Shown: in pieces, positions 1 to 9,255 of the stretch
Layout of the letters: every line of letters begins with the position of its first letter
Numbering within the stretch: position 1 is the first letter of the stretch
Source: an uncultured Paracoccaceae bacterium
GTDB lineage: Bacteria > Pseudomonadota > Alphaproteobacteria > Rhodobacterales > Rhodobacteraceae
Assembly (NCBI GenBank): GCA_947503765.1
Contig: CANNFA010000001.1
Span: forward strand, 769,814 to 833,813
DNA: 64,000 nucleotides
Direction of reading: 5' to 3'
The notes under the pieces: generated by a model
What the model was told of the DNA's origin: nothing
What the model saw: the letters and a program-made list of their open reading frames with translations, nothing else
Databases searched by the model: none
Made by a program: the position numbers and the translations under genes

Positions 1-1
1 C

Positions 2-397
2 CTGCGCGCGCCGTTCTTCGGCCTGCGCGCCGATCTCGACGTGGCGCCGCATCACCGGGTTCTGATCGACGGCACCGATGCGGAATACCTGTTCGGCACC
101 GACACCGTGCTGGTCGAGGCGGGCCATTTGCGGCCCATGGCAGAACAGGTGCCCGCACGCGCCAGCCCGGTCGTGACCTACTACCAGGTGGTGCTGGACC
201 GCCACGATTGCCTTCACACCGCCGGAACATGGTCGGAAAGCCTGTATCTCGGCCAGCTTGCCCGCCGCCCGGCGCAGCATGCCTGTTCGGTGCTGTCGCA
301 TGTGCCGCCCGAAGATATCCCGATCCATTCGGACATCGCGGGACCGCTGCTGAAACCCTACGAGGCGATGGTGCTGGTCTCGACCCTGTGCGCGTAG
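2..397 (+). CDS. Hint-domain protein, C-terminal part (start outside window)
   Basis: The frame is open from base 2 and ends with TAG at 395-397, so only about 131 C-terminal residues are visible. They read LRAPFFGLRADLDVAPHHRV, then LIDGTDAEYLFG and VLVEAGHL. The PxHRV/LI(D)G pattern is typical of the C-terminal part of Hint (hedgehog/intein, Hint_2) domains that end many large secreted, often calcium-binding proteins in Rhodobacteraceae. Those domains are thought to act in autoproteolysis or processing. Which protein it belongs to cannot be seen from this fragment. Confidence 0.75.
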   Translation: MRAPFFGLRADLDVAPHHRVLIDGTDAEYLFGTDTVLVEAGHLRPMAEQVPARASPVVTYYQVVLDRHDCLHTAGTWSESLYLGQLARRPAQHACSVLSHVPPEDIPIHSDIAGPLLKPYEAMVLVSTLCA

Positions 398-406
398 GCG
401 CCGGCG

Positions 407-736
407 TCAGTCCTCGAAGAACGGCGTCACCTGCGCCACGATCACCGCGTTCTCGTCAAGCGCCCGCTGCATCAGCGCGCGTTCCTCGTCCGCGATGTCG
501 TGGCCTTCCGCCAGCCGCTCGTCCAGCGTGCCGTAGCCGGACACGTCCAGCGGCGCCATGTCCGCTTGTTTCAGGATCGCGACGGTTTCGCGCACGGCCT
601 CCGGCTCGTCCACACCGCTGGCATAGACCATCAGCGCCGCGCCCGTGGCGCCGTCCGGCAGGCCGTCATCCTTGCTGCGGCCGACCTCGACCAGAAGGGT
701 AAAGACCTGTTGGGGCCGTTTCTCGCGCTCGTTCAT
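407..736 (-). CDS. conserved hypothetical protein, 109 aa
   Basis: A short acidic protein of 109 residues starting MNEREKRPQQVFTLLVEVGR. It has no signal peptide or membrane segment and no motif I can assign. It lies 31 bp downstream of dapD on the same strand and is probably cotranscribed with it. The ORF has normal high-GC third positions and a clear ATG, which supports it being real. Function unknown. Confidence 0.7.
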   Translation of the reverse strand: MNEREKRPQQVFTLLVEVGRSKDDGLPDGATGAALMVYASGVDEPEAVRETVAILKQADMAPLDVSGYGTLDERLAEGHDIADEERALMQRALDENAVIVAQVTPFFED

Positions 737-767
737 GGCATTCCACAGGGTGCGCGGCGCACCCCCT

Positions 768-1595
768 TCAGTCCCGCAGCAGCTCGTTGATGCCGGTCTT
801 GGAGCGCGTGCGCTCGTCCACCCGCTTGACGATCACCGCGCAATACAGGCTCACGCCGTTCTTCGACGGCAGGGTGCCGGCGACCACGACCGAATAGGGC
901 GGCACCTCGCCATACGTGACCTCGCCGGTCTCGCGGTCGACGATCTTGGTGGACTGGCCGATGAACACGCCCATGCCCAGAACCGAACCTTCGCGGATGA
1001 TGCAGCCCTCGACCACCTCGGACCGGGCCCCGATGAAGCAATTGTCCTCGATGATCGTGGGGCCGGCCTGCATCGGCTCCAGCACGCCGCCGATGCCGAC
1101 CCCGCCCGACAGGTGCACGCCCTTGCCGATCTGCGCACAGGACCCCACCGTGGCCCAGGTGTCGACCATCGTGCCCTCGTCGACATAGGCGCCAAGGTTC
1201 ACGAAGGACGGCATCAGCACGACGCCGGGCGCGATATAGGCCGATTTGCGCACCACGCAGGTCGGCACGGCACGAAAGCCCGCCTCTCGCCACTGGGTGT
1301 CGCCCCAGCCCTTGAACTTGCTGTCGACCTTGTCCCACCAGCCGCCGCCCTGCGGGCCGCCATCCTGCTGCTCCATGTCCTTGACGCGAAAGCCCAGAAG
1401 AACCGCCTTCTTGGCCCATTGGTTGACATGCCAGTCGCCGTTCTCCTGCCGTTCGGCCACCCGCAACTGCCCCGAATCCAGCGCGTTCAGCGTATCCTCG
1501 ATCGCCTCGCGGGTTTCGCCCCCGGTCGCGGGGGTGATCTGGTCGCGGGTCTCCCAGGCGGCTTCGATGGCGGCTTCGAGCTGGGCGTTGGACAT
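768..1595 (-). CDS. dapD: 2,3,4,5-tetrahydropyridine-2,6-dicarboxylate N-succinyltransferase
   Basis: Cytoplasmic enzyme of the succinylase branch of lysine and diaminopimelate synthesis. It transfers succinyl from succinyl-CoA to tetrahydrodipicolinate. The 275 residues match the usual family length. An N-terminal helical region ([15 protein letters not shown]) precedes a left-handed beta-helix built of hexapeptide repeats (residues about 105-230: [40 protein letters not shown]). The family signature [20 protein letters not shown] is complete. ATG at 1595 starts directly at the conserved MSNAQLE sequence. Confidence 0.96.
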   Translation of the reverse strand: MSNAQLEAAIEAAWETRDQITPATGGETREAIEDTLNALDSGQLRVAERQENGDWHVNQWAKKAVLLGFRVKDMEQQDGGPQGGGWWDKVDSKFKGWGDTQWREAGFRAVPTCVVRKSAYIAPGVVLMPSFVNLGAYVDEGTMVDTWATVGSCAQIGKGVHLSGGVGIGGVLEPMQAGPTIIEDNCFIGARSEVVEGCIIREGSVLGMGVFIGQSTKIVDRETGEVTYGEVPPYSVVVAGTLPSKNGVSLYCAVIVKRVDERTRSKTGINELLRD

Positions 1596-1689
1596 GGCGG
1601 CGCTCCGTTCGGTGGTTGGGTCTGCGTCGAGGTGCCGCTATAGAGCGATGACAGGCATGGCGCAATGGACGGCGAAAAGGGAGAGCTGG

Positions 1690-2535
1690 ATGAACGACGA
1701 CAAGGCGCGGGCATTTCCCGACGTACAGGAAGACATCGAACGCTGGCGGCGCACGCCGAACACGCCGCAGACCCGAAGCCCGGCCTACCGGCTCGCCTTC
1801 ACCGACGACGATTTCATGTGCCGCGACGAGCTGCGCCCCGTGCGGCTTCAGCTCGAACTTCTGAAGACCGGCATGATCCTCGACGAGTACGGCGTGAATT
1901 CGACCATCGTGCTGTTCGGCGGTGCGCGGGTGCCCGACCCTGCGAACAAGGCCGGCGCGCGCACCGAGACGCTGGCGGAGTTGTCGAAATACTACGACGA
2001 GGCGCGGCGCTTCGCCCGGATCGTCACCGAACGCGGCCAGCGCGGCGGCGCCGACATGGACAACGTGATCGTCACCGGCGGCGGGCCGGGCGTGATGGAG
2101 GCGGGCAATCGCGGCGCCCAGGAGGCCGGCGGCGTGTCGATCGGACTGAACATCGTGCTGCCGCACGAGCAGGCGCCGAACGGCTATGTCACGCCCGATC
2201 TGTGCTTCAACTTCCACTATTTCGCGATCCGCAAGATGCATTTCCTGATGCGCGCCCGCGCGATCTGCATCTTTCCGGGCGGCTTCGGCACGCTGGACGA
2301 GACGTTCGAATCGCTGACCCTGATCCAGACGAAACGGATGGCGCCGATCCCGTTCCTGCTGTTCGGAGAGGAGTTCTGGCGCCGGATCGTCAACTGGGAG
2401 GCGCTGGCCGATGCCGGTACGATCTCGGCCAGCGATCTCGACCTGTTCCGTTTCGTCGAGACGGCGGAACAGGCGGTCGAGGTGATCGACACCTGGGACG
2501 CGCCCACAGAGGCGCCCAGCGGCATCCAGCAATAG
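1690..2535 (+). CDS. LOG family protein (TIGR00730-type, nucleotide 5'-monophosphate phosphoribohydrolase-like)
   Basis: A 281-residue Rossmann-like protein with the two LOG hallmarks, GGGPGVMEAGNRGA (about residues 135-148) and PGGFGTLDE (about residues 196-204). The family includes cytokinin-activating LOG enzymes, which cleave N6-modified AMP to base and ribose phosphate, and bacterial AMP/pyrimidine nucleosidases. The substrate here is not known. The frame is open far upstream, but the ATG at 1690 follows a GGGAGAGCTGG ribosome site and gives a normal family N-terminus. It is divergent from dapD and ends 18 bp from the convergent rlmN. Confidence 0.88.
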   Translation: MNDDKARAFPDVQEDIERWRRTPNTPQTRSPAYRLAFTDDDFMCRDELRPVRLQLELLKTGMILDEYGVNSTIVLFGGARVPDPANKAGARTETLAELSKYYDEARRFARIVTERGQRGGADMDNVIVTGGGPGVMEAGNRGAQEAGGVSIGLNIVLPHEQAPNGYVTPDLCFNFHYFAIRKMHFLMRARAICIFPGGFGTLDETFESLTLIQTKRMAPIPFLLFGEEFWRRIVNWEALADAGTISASDLDLFRFVETAEQAVEVIDTWDAPTEAPSGIQQ

Positions 2536-2553
2536 CGCGCCGGGTCAGTCGCC

Positions 2554-3762
2554 CTACGCGCCGGTCTGGGTGCCGGATTCTGCGGCGATCTGGGCGCGGC
2601 TTTTCCGGCCGCGCTCGGTCGCGGATTTGAGCTGGCCGCAGGCGGCCATGATATCCTCGCCCCTCGGGGTGCGCACCGGGCTGGCATAGCCGGCCTTGTA
2701 GACGATGTCGGCGAACGCCTCGATCCGCGCCCAGTCCGACCGCTGGTAGGGCGCGCCGGGCCATTCGTTGAACGGGATCAGGTTGATCTTGGCCGGGATG
2801 CCGCGGATCAGCCGCACCAGCCGGCGCGCATCCTCGTCGCTGTCGTTGACGCCCTTGAGCATCACGTATTCAAAGGTGATCCGCTCTGAATTGGACAGTT
2901 TCGGATAGGCCCGCAGCGCGTCCAGCAGGGCCGCGATGTTCCAGCGCTTGTTGATCGGCACCAGCCGGTCGCGCACCTCGTCGGTGGTGGCGTGGAAACT
3001 GACCGCCAGCAAACAGCCGATCTCCTCGGCGGTGCGGGCGATTTCGGGCACGACCCCGCTGGTCGACAGCGTGATGCGGCGGCGCGACAGGGAAATCCCC
3101 TCGCCGTCCATGGCGATCTTCATCGCGTCGCGCACCGCCTCGAAATTGTACAGCGGCTCGCCCATGCCCATCAGCACGATATTCGAGATCAGCCGCGTTT
3201 CATCCTTGGGCGCGCGGCCCGGCGCGGGCCATTCGCCCAGATCGTCGCGGGCGATCATCACCTGGCCGATGATCTCGGCGGCGGTCAGGTTGCGCACCAG
3301 TTTCTGCGTGCCGGTATGGCAGAACGAACAGGTCAGGGTACAGCCGACCTGGCTGGAAATGCACAGCGTGCCGCGACTGTCCTCGGGGATGTAGACCACC
3401 TCGACCTCGTGGCCGCCGGCGATGCGCACCAGGTATTTGCGGGTGCCGTCGGCGGACACCTGGCGCTGCACGATTTCGGGCACGCGGATCTCGAAATTCT
3501 CGGCCAGCATGGCGCGGTACGGCTTGGCGAGATTGGTCATCGCCTCGAAATCGCGCACGCCCTTCTGGTAGATCCATTGCCAAAGCTGATCGGCCCGCAT
3601 CCTTGCCTGCCGCTCCGGGGTTCCGGCCCCGATCAGCGCGGCGCGCAGCGCGTCGCGGGTCAGCCCGACGAGGTTGGCGCGCGCTTCGGGGACGGATTTG
3701 CGCGGAATCGTGACGAGATCCTGCGTGATCGGGGCGGAACCCTGCGAAATCGGGGCGGTCAT
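2554..3762 (-). CDS. rlmN: dual-specificity 23S rRNA/tRNA adenine-C2 methyltransferase (radical SAM)
   Basis: Methylates C2 of A2503 in 23S rRNA and A37 in several tRNAs by radical SAM chemistry. The 402-residue sequence has the CxxxCxxC cluster motif in [12 protein letters not shown] (about residues 141-152) and the GMGEPLYNF motif (about residues 199-207). The [20 protein letters not shown] block and a late cysteine in MAACGQLK correspond to the resolving methyl-cysteine pair of the family. The N-terminal accessory segment with [10 protein letters not shown] is intact. ATG at 3762. Confidence 0.95.
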   Translation of the reverse strand: MTAPISQGSAPITQDLVTIPRKSVPEARANLVGLTRDALRAALIGAGTPERQARMRADQLWQWIYQKGVRDFEAMTNLAKPYRAMLAENFEIRVPEIVQRQVSADGTRKYLVRIAGGHEVEVVYIPEDSRGTLCISSQVGCTLTCSFCHTGTQKLVRNLTAAEIIGQVMIARDDLGEWPAPGRAPKDETRLISNIVLMGMGEPLYNFEAVRDAMKIAMDGEGISLSRRRITLSTSGVVPEIARTAEEIGCLLAVSFHATTDEVRDRLVPINKRWNIAALLDALRAYPKLSNSERITFEYVMLKGVNDSDEDARRLVRLIRGIPAKINLIPFNEWPGAPYQRSDWARIEAFADIVYKAGYASPVRTPRGEDIMAACGQLKSATERGRKSRAQIAAESGTQTGA

Positions 3763-3879
3763 GGTCTGGACTCTCCGGAGAAGGTGGCCGGACAGATATA
3801 GTATCCGCGCCGCGAAATAAAGGTGCGGGGCGGCTGTACCATGCAGGCCGGACGCCTGCTTTTGCCAAGGTGCCGAGGC

Positions 3880-5445
3880 TCAGGCGCTGGCCGCGGCCGC
3901 GCCGGTGCTGTCGCGTGTGCGAAACAGCGGTGCGGGCATCTCGGCGAAGCCGGCCATCGTGCCGCCGCCCGGCAGCGGCTCGAACCGGCAGACCACGGCG
4001 CGCCCGTTCTGCAGCCGCACCTCGGCGGTCCAGCTGCTTCGGCCCGCCATCTCGGCAGCGAAGTCGCGCGCGTCGCCCCAGACCGGGCTGGGCATGCAGG
4101 CCTGCTGCCAGCCGCGCGACGCATCGAGGAAGGTCGCCGCCCCTGCACCGCCGCCATCCTCGCCCCAGAGCCGTGCATAGGCCCGGTTGGCAAAGCTCAT
4201 CCGCCCATCTGCGGCAAACACCGCGATCGCCTCGTCCAGGGTGTCGATCACCGCCCGTCCGGTTTCCAGTTTTTCGCGGAAGGACCGGCCAAGCGTGACC
4301 TCGGCGCTGATATCCTCGAACAGGAAGGCCACCGCTCCGTCCGGGTGCGGCCGGCCGGTGATGCGGAAGGTGCGCCCGTCGGGCAGCGGCCAGGTCTCGT
4401 TATGGCCGCCGCCGGCGGCCGCGGCCTCCAGCTCCGACATCTGCTGCCGCCAGCTCTTGTAGTCGCGCGGCTCGGGAATCATCCGCCGTTCGCGCAGGTG
4501 GTCGAAGAACCGCGTCAGGCCGGGGCGCCCGATCAGGAATCCCACCTCGACGCCCAGAAGATCGCCCAGCGCCGGATTGAACAGCGTCAATTCGCGGCGC
4601 CGGTCGAATATCGCCAGCCCGACGCTGAGATGCGCGAAGGTCTGGGTCAGGGTCTGGATGAATTCGCGCAGCGCCCGCTCTGCCTTGACCGCCGCGTCGG
4701 CCGGCACCGCCGAAATCAGCCGCTGGCGTCCGGTGATGGTCACGCGCGCCTCGAAATGGGCCGGCTCCGCCCGGCCCGGCAGCGGCAGGGTCAGACGCTG
4801 CGTCGTGCCCGGCGGCGGCGTGCTTTCGGTCAGTTCGGGAAACAGCACGGGGAACGCGCCGGGGCCAAGCTCGCCGTCCTTCGCGGCGCGCTGCGCCAGC
4901 GACCAGTAGGCCCCGTTCGCCCAGCAGACCGTGCCATGCTCGTCAAGCCGCCAGACCGGGACCGGGGCATGATCGGACGCCTCGCGATGCGCGTCGAGTT
5001 CCGCCGCGAGGACGGCCGTGCTGTGCCGGTCGGGCCGTTCCGTACCGGCGCCGTTTCCCACATCCTCGAGCGCGATGCGAAGGCGCCCCGCCTTCGCCTC
5101 CAGCCGCAGGCGGGCGGTCGCGTCGGCGGATGGCACGAGCAGGCAGTCCTCTTCCCCGCAGGTACGAACGCGGGCCTGAAGTTCGGGAAAGCGCGGCGCG
5201 AGGAAGGCGACCAGCCGCGCCATGTCGCTGCCGCGCGACGGCGCGTAGCGCAGCAAGCGGCGGCCCGATTCGGTGGCATCCACCAGCGTGTCCGCGTCGA
5301 ACAGAAAGGCCACATCGGACCCGGCGGCATCGTCTGCCTGCCCCCTGCGCCGCAACGAAACGGGTGCGGCAAGCAGGGCGGCCGTGGCCGTCATGAAGGC
5401 GACGAAGACCAGCACGCCCGCCTGGAAAAGGCCCGAGATTTCCAT
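3880..5445 (-). CDS. PAS-domain protein with N-terminal membrane anchor, no recognisable output domain
   Basis: A 521-residue protein with one membrane segment near the N-terminus (residues about 7-27, VLVFVAFMTATAALLAAPV). Several PAS-like regions follow: a probable one around residues 160-190 (PVWRLDEHGTVCWANGAYW), one around 250-330 (HLSVGLAIFDRRRELTLFNP) and a last one around 395-490 (IDTLDEAIAVFAADGRMSFA). It has no histidine kinase, GGDEF or EAL motif. It lies 72 bp behind regB on the same strand, so it may share the regB transcript. A membrane sensor or scaffold role is inference. Confidence 0.8.
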   Translation of the reverse strand: MEISGLFQAGVLVFVAFMTATAALLAAPVSLRRRGQADDAAGSDVAFLFDADTLVDATESGRRLLRYAPSRGSDMARLVAFLAPRFPELQARVRTCGEEDCLLVPSADATARLRLEAKAGRLRIALEDVGNGAGTERPDRHSTAVLAAELDAHREASDHAPVPVWRLDEHGTVCWANGAYWSLAQRAAKDGELGPGAFPVLFPELTESTPPPGTTQRLTLPLPGRAEPAHFEARVTITGRQRLISAVPADAAVKAERALREFIQTLTQTFAHLSVGLAIFDRRRELTLFNPALGDLLGVEVGFLIGRPGLTRFFDHLRERRMIPEPRDYKSWRQQMSELEAAAAGGGHNETWPLPDGRTFRITGRPHPDGAVAFLFEDISAEVTLGRSFREKLETGRAVIDTLDEAIAVFAADGRMSFANRAYARLWGEDGGGAGAATFLDASRGWQQACMPSPVWGDARDFAAEMAGRSSWTAEVRLQNGRAVVCRFEPLPGGGTMAGFAEMPAPLFRTRDSTGAAAASA

Positions 5446-5517
5446 GATCGCCCTTCGTTCAACCCGCGTTTCAGGCTCACGCTAGACCCGCGACCGTTAA
5501 ATTCGTGTTAAATGCGA

Positions 5518-6912
5518 TCAGGCTTGGATCGGCTGGTTCTCTCCGAGGCCGCGGCGGCTGTCCTGCGGGGCGGCGATCCGCTCCAGCGGCCAGCGCAACT
5601 CGACGATCGCCCCCGAGCGTTTGACCGACCCGCTGCCGGGCACCAGCGGGTCGCGGCCATTGGCAAAGCTCAACTCTGCTCCGGACCGTTCCAAAAGCGT
5701 CTTCGCGATGAAAAGCCCCAACCCCATACCCTCGTATTCCGGTCGTTGCGGCGGCTCTTCGGGGCCGCGCCGCTTGCGCACGAACGGATCGCCGATCCGG
5801 CCGAGCACATGCGGCGGAAAGCCGGCGCCATCGTCGATGATCCGCAGCTCGATCGCCGCATCAGTCCAGACCGCGTCGATCCAGACGGTCGTTCGCGCGA
5901 AATCCACCGCGTTCTGGATCAGGTTGCGCAAGCCGTGGATGATCTCGGGGCGGCGCGCTACCTCAGGCTGCTGCGCGGCACCGCCGGCGCCAGGCGACAG
6001 ATCGACGATCAGCGTCTTGCCGCGGCCGCTATGCGGCTCTGCGGCCTCGCGGATCACCTCGCCCAGCGGCGCGTGGCGCATGTGCAGATCGTCCTTTCCC
6101 GCCTGCCCCATCGAGCGCAGGATGTCGCGGCAGCGGTCGGCCTGCTGGATGATCAGTTCGGCATCCTCGCGCAGCTCGTCGCGGTCCTCCAGCTCGTCGG
6201 CCAGCTCGCGGCTGACCAGCTTGATCGTCGCCAGCGGCGTGCCAAGCTCATGCGCCGCCGCCGCGACCACGCCGCCCAGATCGGTCAGCTTCTGCTCGCG
6301 CGCCAGCGCCATCTGGGTGGCCAGAAGCGCCTCGGACATGGAGTGAATCTCGGATGTGACGCGCCGCGCATAGACCGCCATGAACACGATACCGGTGCCG
6401 ATCGACACCCACATGCCGAACAGGAACACGGGGGCCATCTGCAGCACCACGCCCGCTTCGGTCAGCAATGGCAGATGCAGCCGCGCAACCAGCGTGATCG
6501 CCAGGAAGGCCGCGCATCCCACAAGCAGCGTCGCCTCGAGCGACAGCGCCGTGGCCGAGATCGTGACCGGCGCCAGCACCAGGAGCGCGAAGGGATTGCT
6601 CAGCCCGCCGGTCAGGAACAGCAGGAACGCGAGTTGCGTGATGTCGAACAGCAGCATCGCGATCACCGCGCGCTCGGACAAACGCTTGCTGCGCGGATAG
6701 ACGTAGACCATCACCAGATTGGCGATGACCGACGCGCCGACGGCCGCAAGGCAAAGCCCCAGTTCCAGCCGCAGCCCGAACACCGCCTGCCCGACCCCGA
6801 TCGCGACCAGCTGCCCGGCAATGGCGAACCAGCGCAGCACCACGAGCGTGCGCAGGCGGACCCAGCGGTTGCGGATCTCGGCCGCCAGAAGGCGGGTATT
6901 GGGATCGGCCAT
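5518..6912 (-). CDS. regB: redox-sensing histidine kinase RegB (PrrB/ActS family)
   Basis: Membrane sensor kinase of the RegB/RegA global redox system, which senses quinone pool state and phosphorylates RegA. The 464-residue protein has six predicted membrane segments (residues about 25-190) with the family's invariant GGLxNPF loop as GGLSNPF (residues 102-108), linked to quinone sensing. The H-box is HELGTPLATI with His221, and a dimer-interface cysteine lies in ADRCRDIL (Cys261), matching the redox-active Cys of the family. N, G1 and G2 boxes are present (NLIQNAV, DDGAGFP, GMGLGLFIA). The frame is open upstream, but the ATG at 6912 gives the typical N-terminus. Divergent from senC. Confidence 0.95.
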   Translation of the reverse strand: MADPNTRLLAAEIRNRWVRLRTLVVLRWFAIAGQLVAIGVGQAVFGLRLELGLCLAAVGASVIANLVMVYVYPRSKRLSERAVIAMLLFDITQLAFLLFLTGGLSNPFALLVLAPVTISATALSLEATLLVGCAAFLAITLVARLHLPLLTEAGVVLQMAPVFLFGMWVSIGTGIVFMAVYARRVTSEIHSMSEALLATQMALAREQKLTDLGGVVAAAAHELGTPLATIKLVSRELADELEDRDELREDAELIIQQADRCRDILRSMGQAGKDDLHMRHAPLGEVIREAAEPHSGRGKTLIVDLSPGAGGAAQQPEVARRPEIIHGLRNLIQNAVDFARTTVWIDAVWTDAAIELRIIDDGAGFPPHVLGRIGDPFVRKRRGPEEPPQRPEYEGMGLGLFIAKTLLERSGAELSFANGRDPLVPGSGSVKRSGAIVELRWPLERIAAPQDSRRGLGENQPIQA

Positions 6913-6993
6913 GCGCGCCCCTAGATACTGCGTGCAACCCTTGATAAGTCCGCCCGCGGGGCGGATCAACGACAACGGACGGAGCGCGCTCGG

Positions 6994-7626
6994 ATGAACA
7001 GGTATTACATGGGGGCGGCGGCTGTCGCGTTGGTCGCGGTCGTGGGGGCAGGATACCTGGCCACCTTCGGGCGGGGCGGGGGCGATCCCTTTGCCGAGTG
7101 CCGCGCCAGCGCGGTCGCGGGCGGCGCGGGCAGTATCGGCGGGCCGTTCACGCTGGTGAATGCGGACGGCGAGACGGTGACCGACAAGGATGTCTTCACC
7201 AAGCCCTCGCTGCTGTATTTTGGCTACACCTTCTGCCCGGATGTCTGCCCGGCCGATGCCGCGCGCAACGCGGCGGCGACAGATCTGATCCGCGAGCGCG
7301 GGCTGGACGTGCAGCCTGTCTTCATCTCGGTCGACCCGGAGCGCGACACGCCCGAGGTTGTCAAGGACTGGACCGGCTGGATGCACGACGACATGATCGG
7401 GCTGACAGGCACGCCCGAGCAGGTAAAGGCGGCATCGAAGGCGTACCGCACCTTCTATCGCAAGCAATCGGGGGGCGACCCGGAATATTATCTGGTCGAT
7501 CACTCGACCCACACCTACCTTGTCTTTCCCGAAACCGGCTTTGCCGAGTTCTTTCGCCACGACGAGACGCCCGAACAGGTCGCCGACCGCGCCGCCTGTT
7601 TCATCGAGGCGGCGGAGGGCGTTTGA
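6994..7626 (+). CDS. senC: SCO1/SenC/PrrC family copper chaperone-like thiol protein
   Basis: Membrane-anchored periplasmic thioredoxin-fold protein needed for copper delivery to cytochrome c oxidase and linked to RegB/RegA signalling in Rhodobacter. The 210 residues contain an N-terminal anchor (about residues 6-24) and the metal-binding CxxxC of FCPDVCP (Cys81, Cys85). The third ligand His is in LVDHSTHTY (about residue 170). The DPERDTPEVV motif is also typical. It is divergent from regB, with an 81-bp shared promoter region, and precedes regA on the same strand. Confidence 0.94.
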   Translation: MNRYYMGAAAVALVAVVGAGYLATFGRGGGDPFAECRASAVAGGAGSIGGPFTLVNADGETVTDKDVFTKPSLLYFGYTFCPDVCPADAARNAAATDLIRERGLDVQPVFISVDPERDTPEVVKDWTGWMHDDMIGLTGTPEQVKAASKAYRTFYRKQSGGDPEYYLVDHSTHTYLVFPETGFAEFFRHDETPEQVADRAACFIEAAEGV

Positions 7627-7685
7627 CCCTGCCGGTGGAGCGGCTTAATGTCGCGCGACGTGGTGAGATGGAAAAGGACGCCCGG

Positions 7686-8240
7686 ATGCCGGAACACGAC
7701 GCGCAGGAGCTTGGGGACGACCGCTCGCTGCTGCTGGTGGACGATGACGAGCCTTTCCTGCGCCGCCTCGCCCGTGCCATGGAGAAACGCGGTTTCGACG
7801 TCGAGACCTCCGATTCCGTTGCCGGTGGCAAGGCCATCGCCACGGCCCGCCCGCCGGCTTACGCGATCGTCGATCTGCGGCTGGAGGACGGCAATGGACT
7901 CGACGTGGTGGAGGTTCTGCGCGAGCGGCGGCCCGACAGCCGGATCGTGGTTCTGACCGGCTATGGCGCCATCGCCACGGCGGTGGCGGCGGTCAAGATC
8001 GGGGCGACCGATTACCTGTCGAAGCCGGCCGACGCCAACGACATCACCAATGCGCTTCTGGCGCGCAGCGACACCCTGCCGCCGCCGCCGGAAAACCCGA
8101 TGAGCGCCGACCGCGTGCGCTGGGAGCATATCCAGCGGGTCTACGAGCTGTGCGACCGCAACGTGTCGGAAACAGCGCGGCGGCTGAACATGCACCGCCG
8201 CACGCTGCAGCGCATTCTCGCCAAACGGAGCCCGCGGTGA
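7686..8240 (+). CDS. regA: response regulator RegA (PrrA/ActR family)
   Basis: Partner of RegB; a global activator and repressor of respiration, carbon and nitrogen fixation and, where present, photosynthesis genes. The receiver domain carries the acidic pocket in LLVDDDE, the phosphorylated Asp63 in IVDLRLEDGNG, and the conserved Lys in YLSKPADA. The C-terminal Fis-type HTH (residues about 145-184, NVSETARRLNMHRRTLQRIL) is nearly invariant in the family. ATG at 7686 has an AAGGA site 6-7 bases upstream and gives 184 residues, the size of Rhodobacter RegA. An in-frame ATG at 7668 is less likely. Confidence 0.96.
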   Translation: MPEHDAQELGDDRSLLLVDDDEPFLRRLARAMEKRGFDVETSDSVAGGKAIATARPPAYAIVDLRLEDGNGLDVVEVLRERRPDSRIVVLTGYGAIATAVAAVKIGATDYLSKPADANDITNALLARSDTLPPPPENPMSADRVRWEHIQRVYELCDRNVSETARRLNMHRRTLQRILAKRSPR

Positions 8241-8758
8241 CCCGGCTCGCCCTGTCCGCCGCCTTGTGCCTTGGCCTCGCGGCCTGCGGCGCGGCGACAA
8301 GCACCACGACGCGCGACGCCTCCACCACCCCGCTGCGCCCCGATCGGGCCGGGCTGGCGATAGCCGGCAACGATCAGCGGATCGATTTCGGCCGGGCCGA
8401 GGCCGGGGCGATCGCCGCCGTGACGAAGGTTCTGGGTGCGGCGCCGGTCAGCCGGACGGACAATGCCGAATGCGGCGCCGGCCCGGCCACTCTGGTGAAA
8501 TACGACCGCATCGACCTGCTCTTTCAGGGCGGCGCGTTCCGCGGCTGGTCCACGGACGACCCGCGCACAGCGGCCGCCAACGGCCTGTCGGCAGGCATCA
8601 CGCGGCGCCAGCTCGAAGGCGGCGGCTACGGCCCGTTCGAGGCGACATCGCTGGGCGTTGAGTTTTCGGCAGGCGGCGTGTCGGGGCTGCTGCCCGACAA
8701 CGCGCCGGACACGCCGGTACAGATGCTGTGGGCCGGGACCAGCTGTTTCTTCCGGTAG
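8237..8758 (+). CDS. small predicted lipoprotein, translationally coupled to regA
   Basis: A 173-residue protein starting with GTG at 8237, which overlaps the regA stop as GTGA. The N-terminus TRLALSAALCLGLAACGAAT is a lipoprotein signal with the lipobox LAAC, so the mature protein would be anchored by its cysteine. The rest is about 150 residues with a conserved-looking centre (GAGPATLVKYDRIDLLF, FRGWSTDDP) and no motif I can name. The overlap suggests cotranslation with regA. Function unknown. Confidence 0.75.
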   Translation: MTRLALSAALCLGLAACGAATSTTTRDASTTPLRPDRAGLAIAGNDQRIDFGRAEAGAIAAVTKVLGAAPVSRTDNAECGAGPATLVKYDRIDLLFQGGAFRGWSTDDPRTAAANGLSAGITRRQLEGGGYGPFEATSLGVEFSAGGVSGLLPDNAPDTPVQMLWAGTSCFFR

Positions 8759-8772
8759 TAACGGCCGGACCC

Positions 8773-9255
8773 TCAGAAATCGTAGCGTTTCAGAACCTTG
8801 TCCACGCGGGTTCCGTCGCCCATGCGCACCCGGTGCAGCCGGCCGTAATCCTCGAAGCCGCGGCTTTGGTAATAGGCCAGCCCGCCCGGATTGTCGGCCC
8901 GGATCTCGGCATTGATCCAATCATAGCCTGCCGCGCGCGCGGCATTCACCGTCGCGCGGAACAGCGCGGATCCGATACCCAGCCCGGTATGTCCGATCCG
9001 CGCGAAGGTGGCGATCTGCGCGACGCGCGCGCCCAGATCGGGATGCGGCTCGATCCATTGAAAGCCCAGAAGCGCGCCGCGGGCATCCTCGGCCACGTGC
9101 CAGGTCGCGCGCGCATCCCGGGCCATCCAGCGCGCGATCGTCTTCGCATCCACCGGATCGGTCAGCGCGGTCGTGCCGCCCTGCGCGATGATCCCGTTCA
9201 GAAGCTCCGCCACAGGGCGCGCATCAAGCGGTCCGGCGCGGCGCACATGGATCAA
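8773..9255 (-). CDS. GNAT family N-acetyltransferase
   Basis: A 160-residue acetyltransferase fold with the acetyl-CoA-binding motif A in RIGHTGLGIGSALFRATVN (about residues 90-108) and a C-terminal YYQSRGFEDYGRLHRVRMGD typical of phosphinothricin/amino acid acetyltransferase-like members. The start is TTG at 9255, overlapping the stop of the upstream HD-domain gene as TTGA, which indicates translational coupling. Substrate unknown. It converges with the regA-linked lipoprotein gene. Confidence 0.82.
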   Translation of the reverse strand: MIHVRRAGPLDARPVAELLNGIIAQGGTTALTDPVDAKTIARWMARDARATWHVAEDARGALLGFQWIEPHPDLGARVAQIATFARIGHTGLGIGSALFRATVNAARAAGYDWINAEIRADNPGGLAYYQSRGFEDYGRLHRVRMGDGTRVDKVLKRYDF

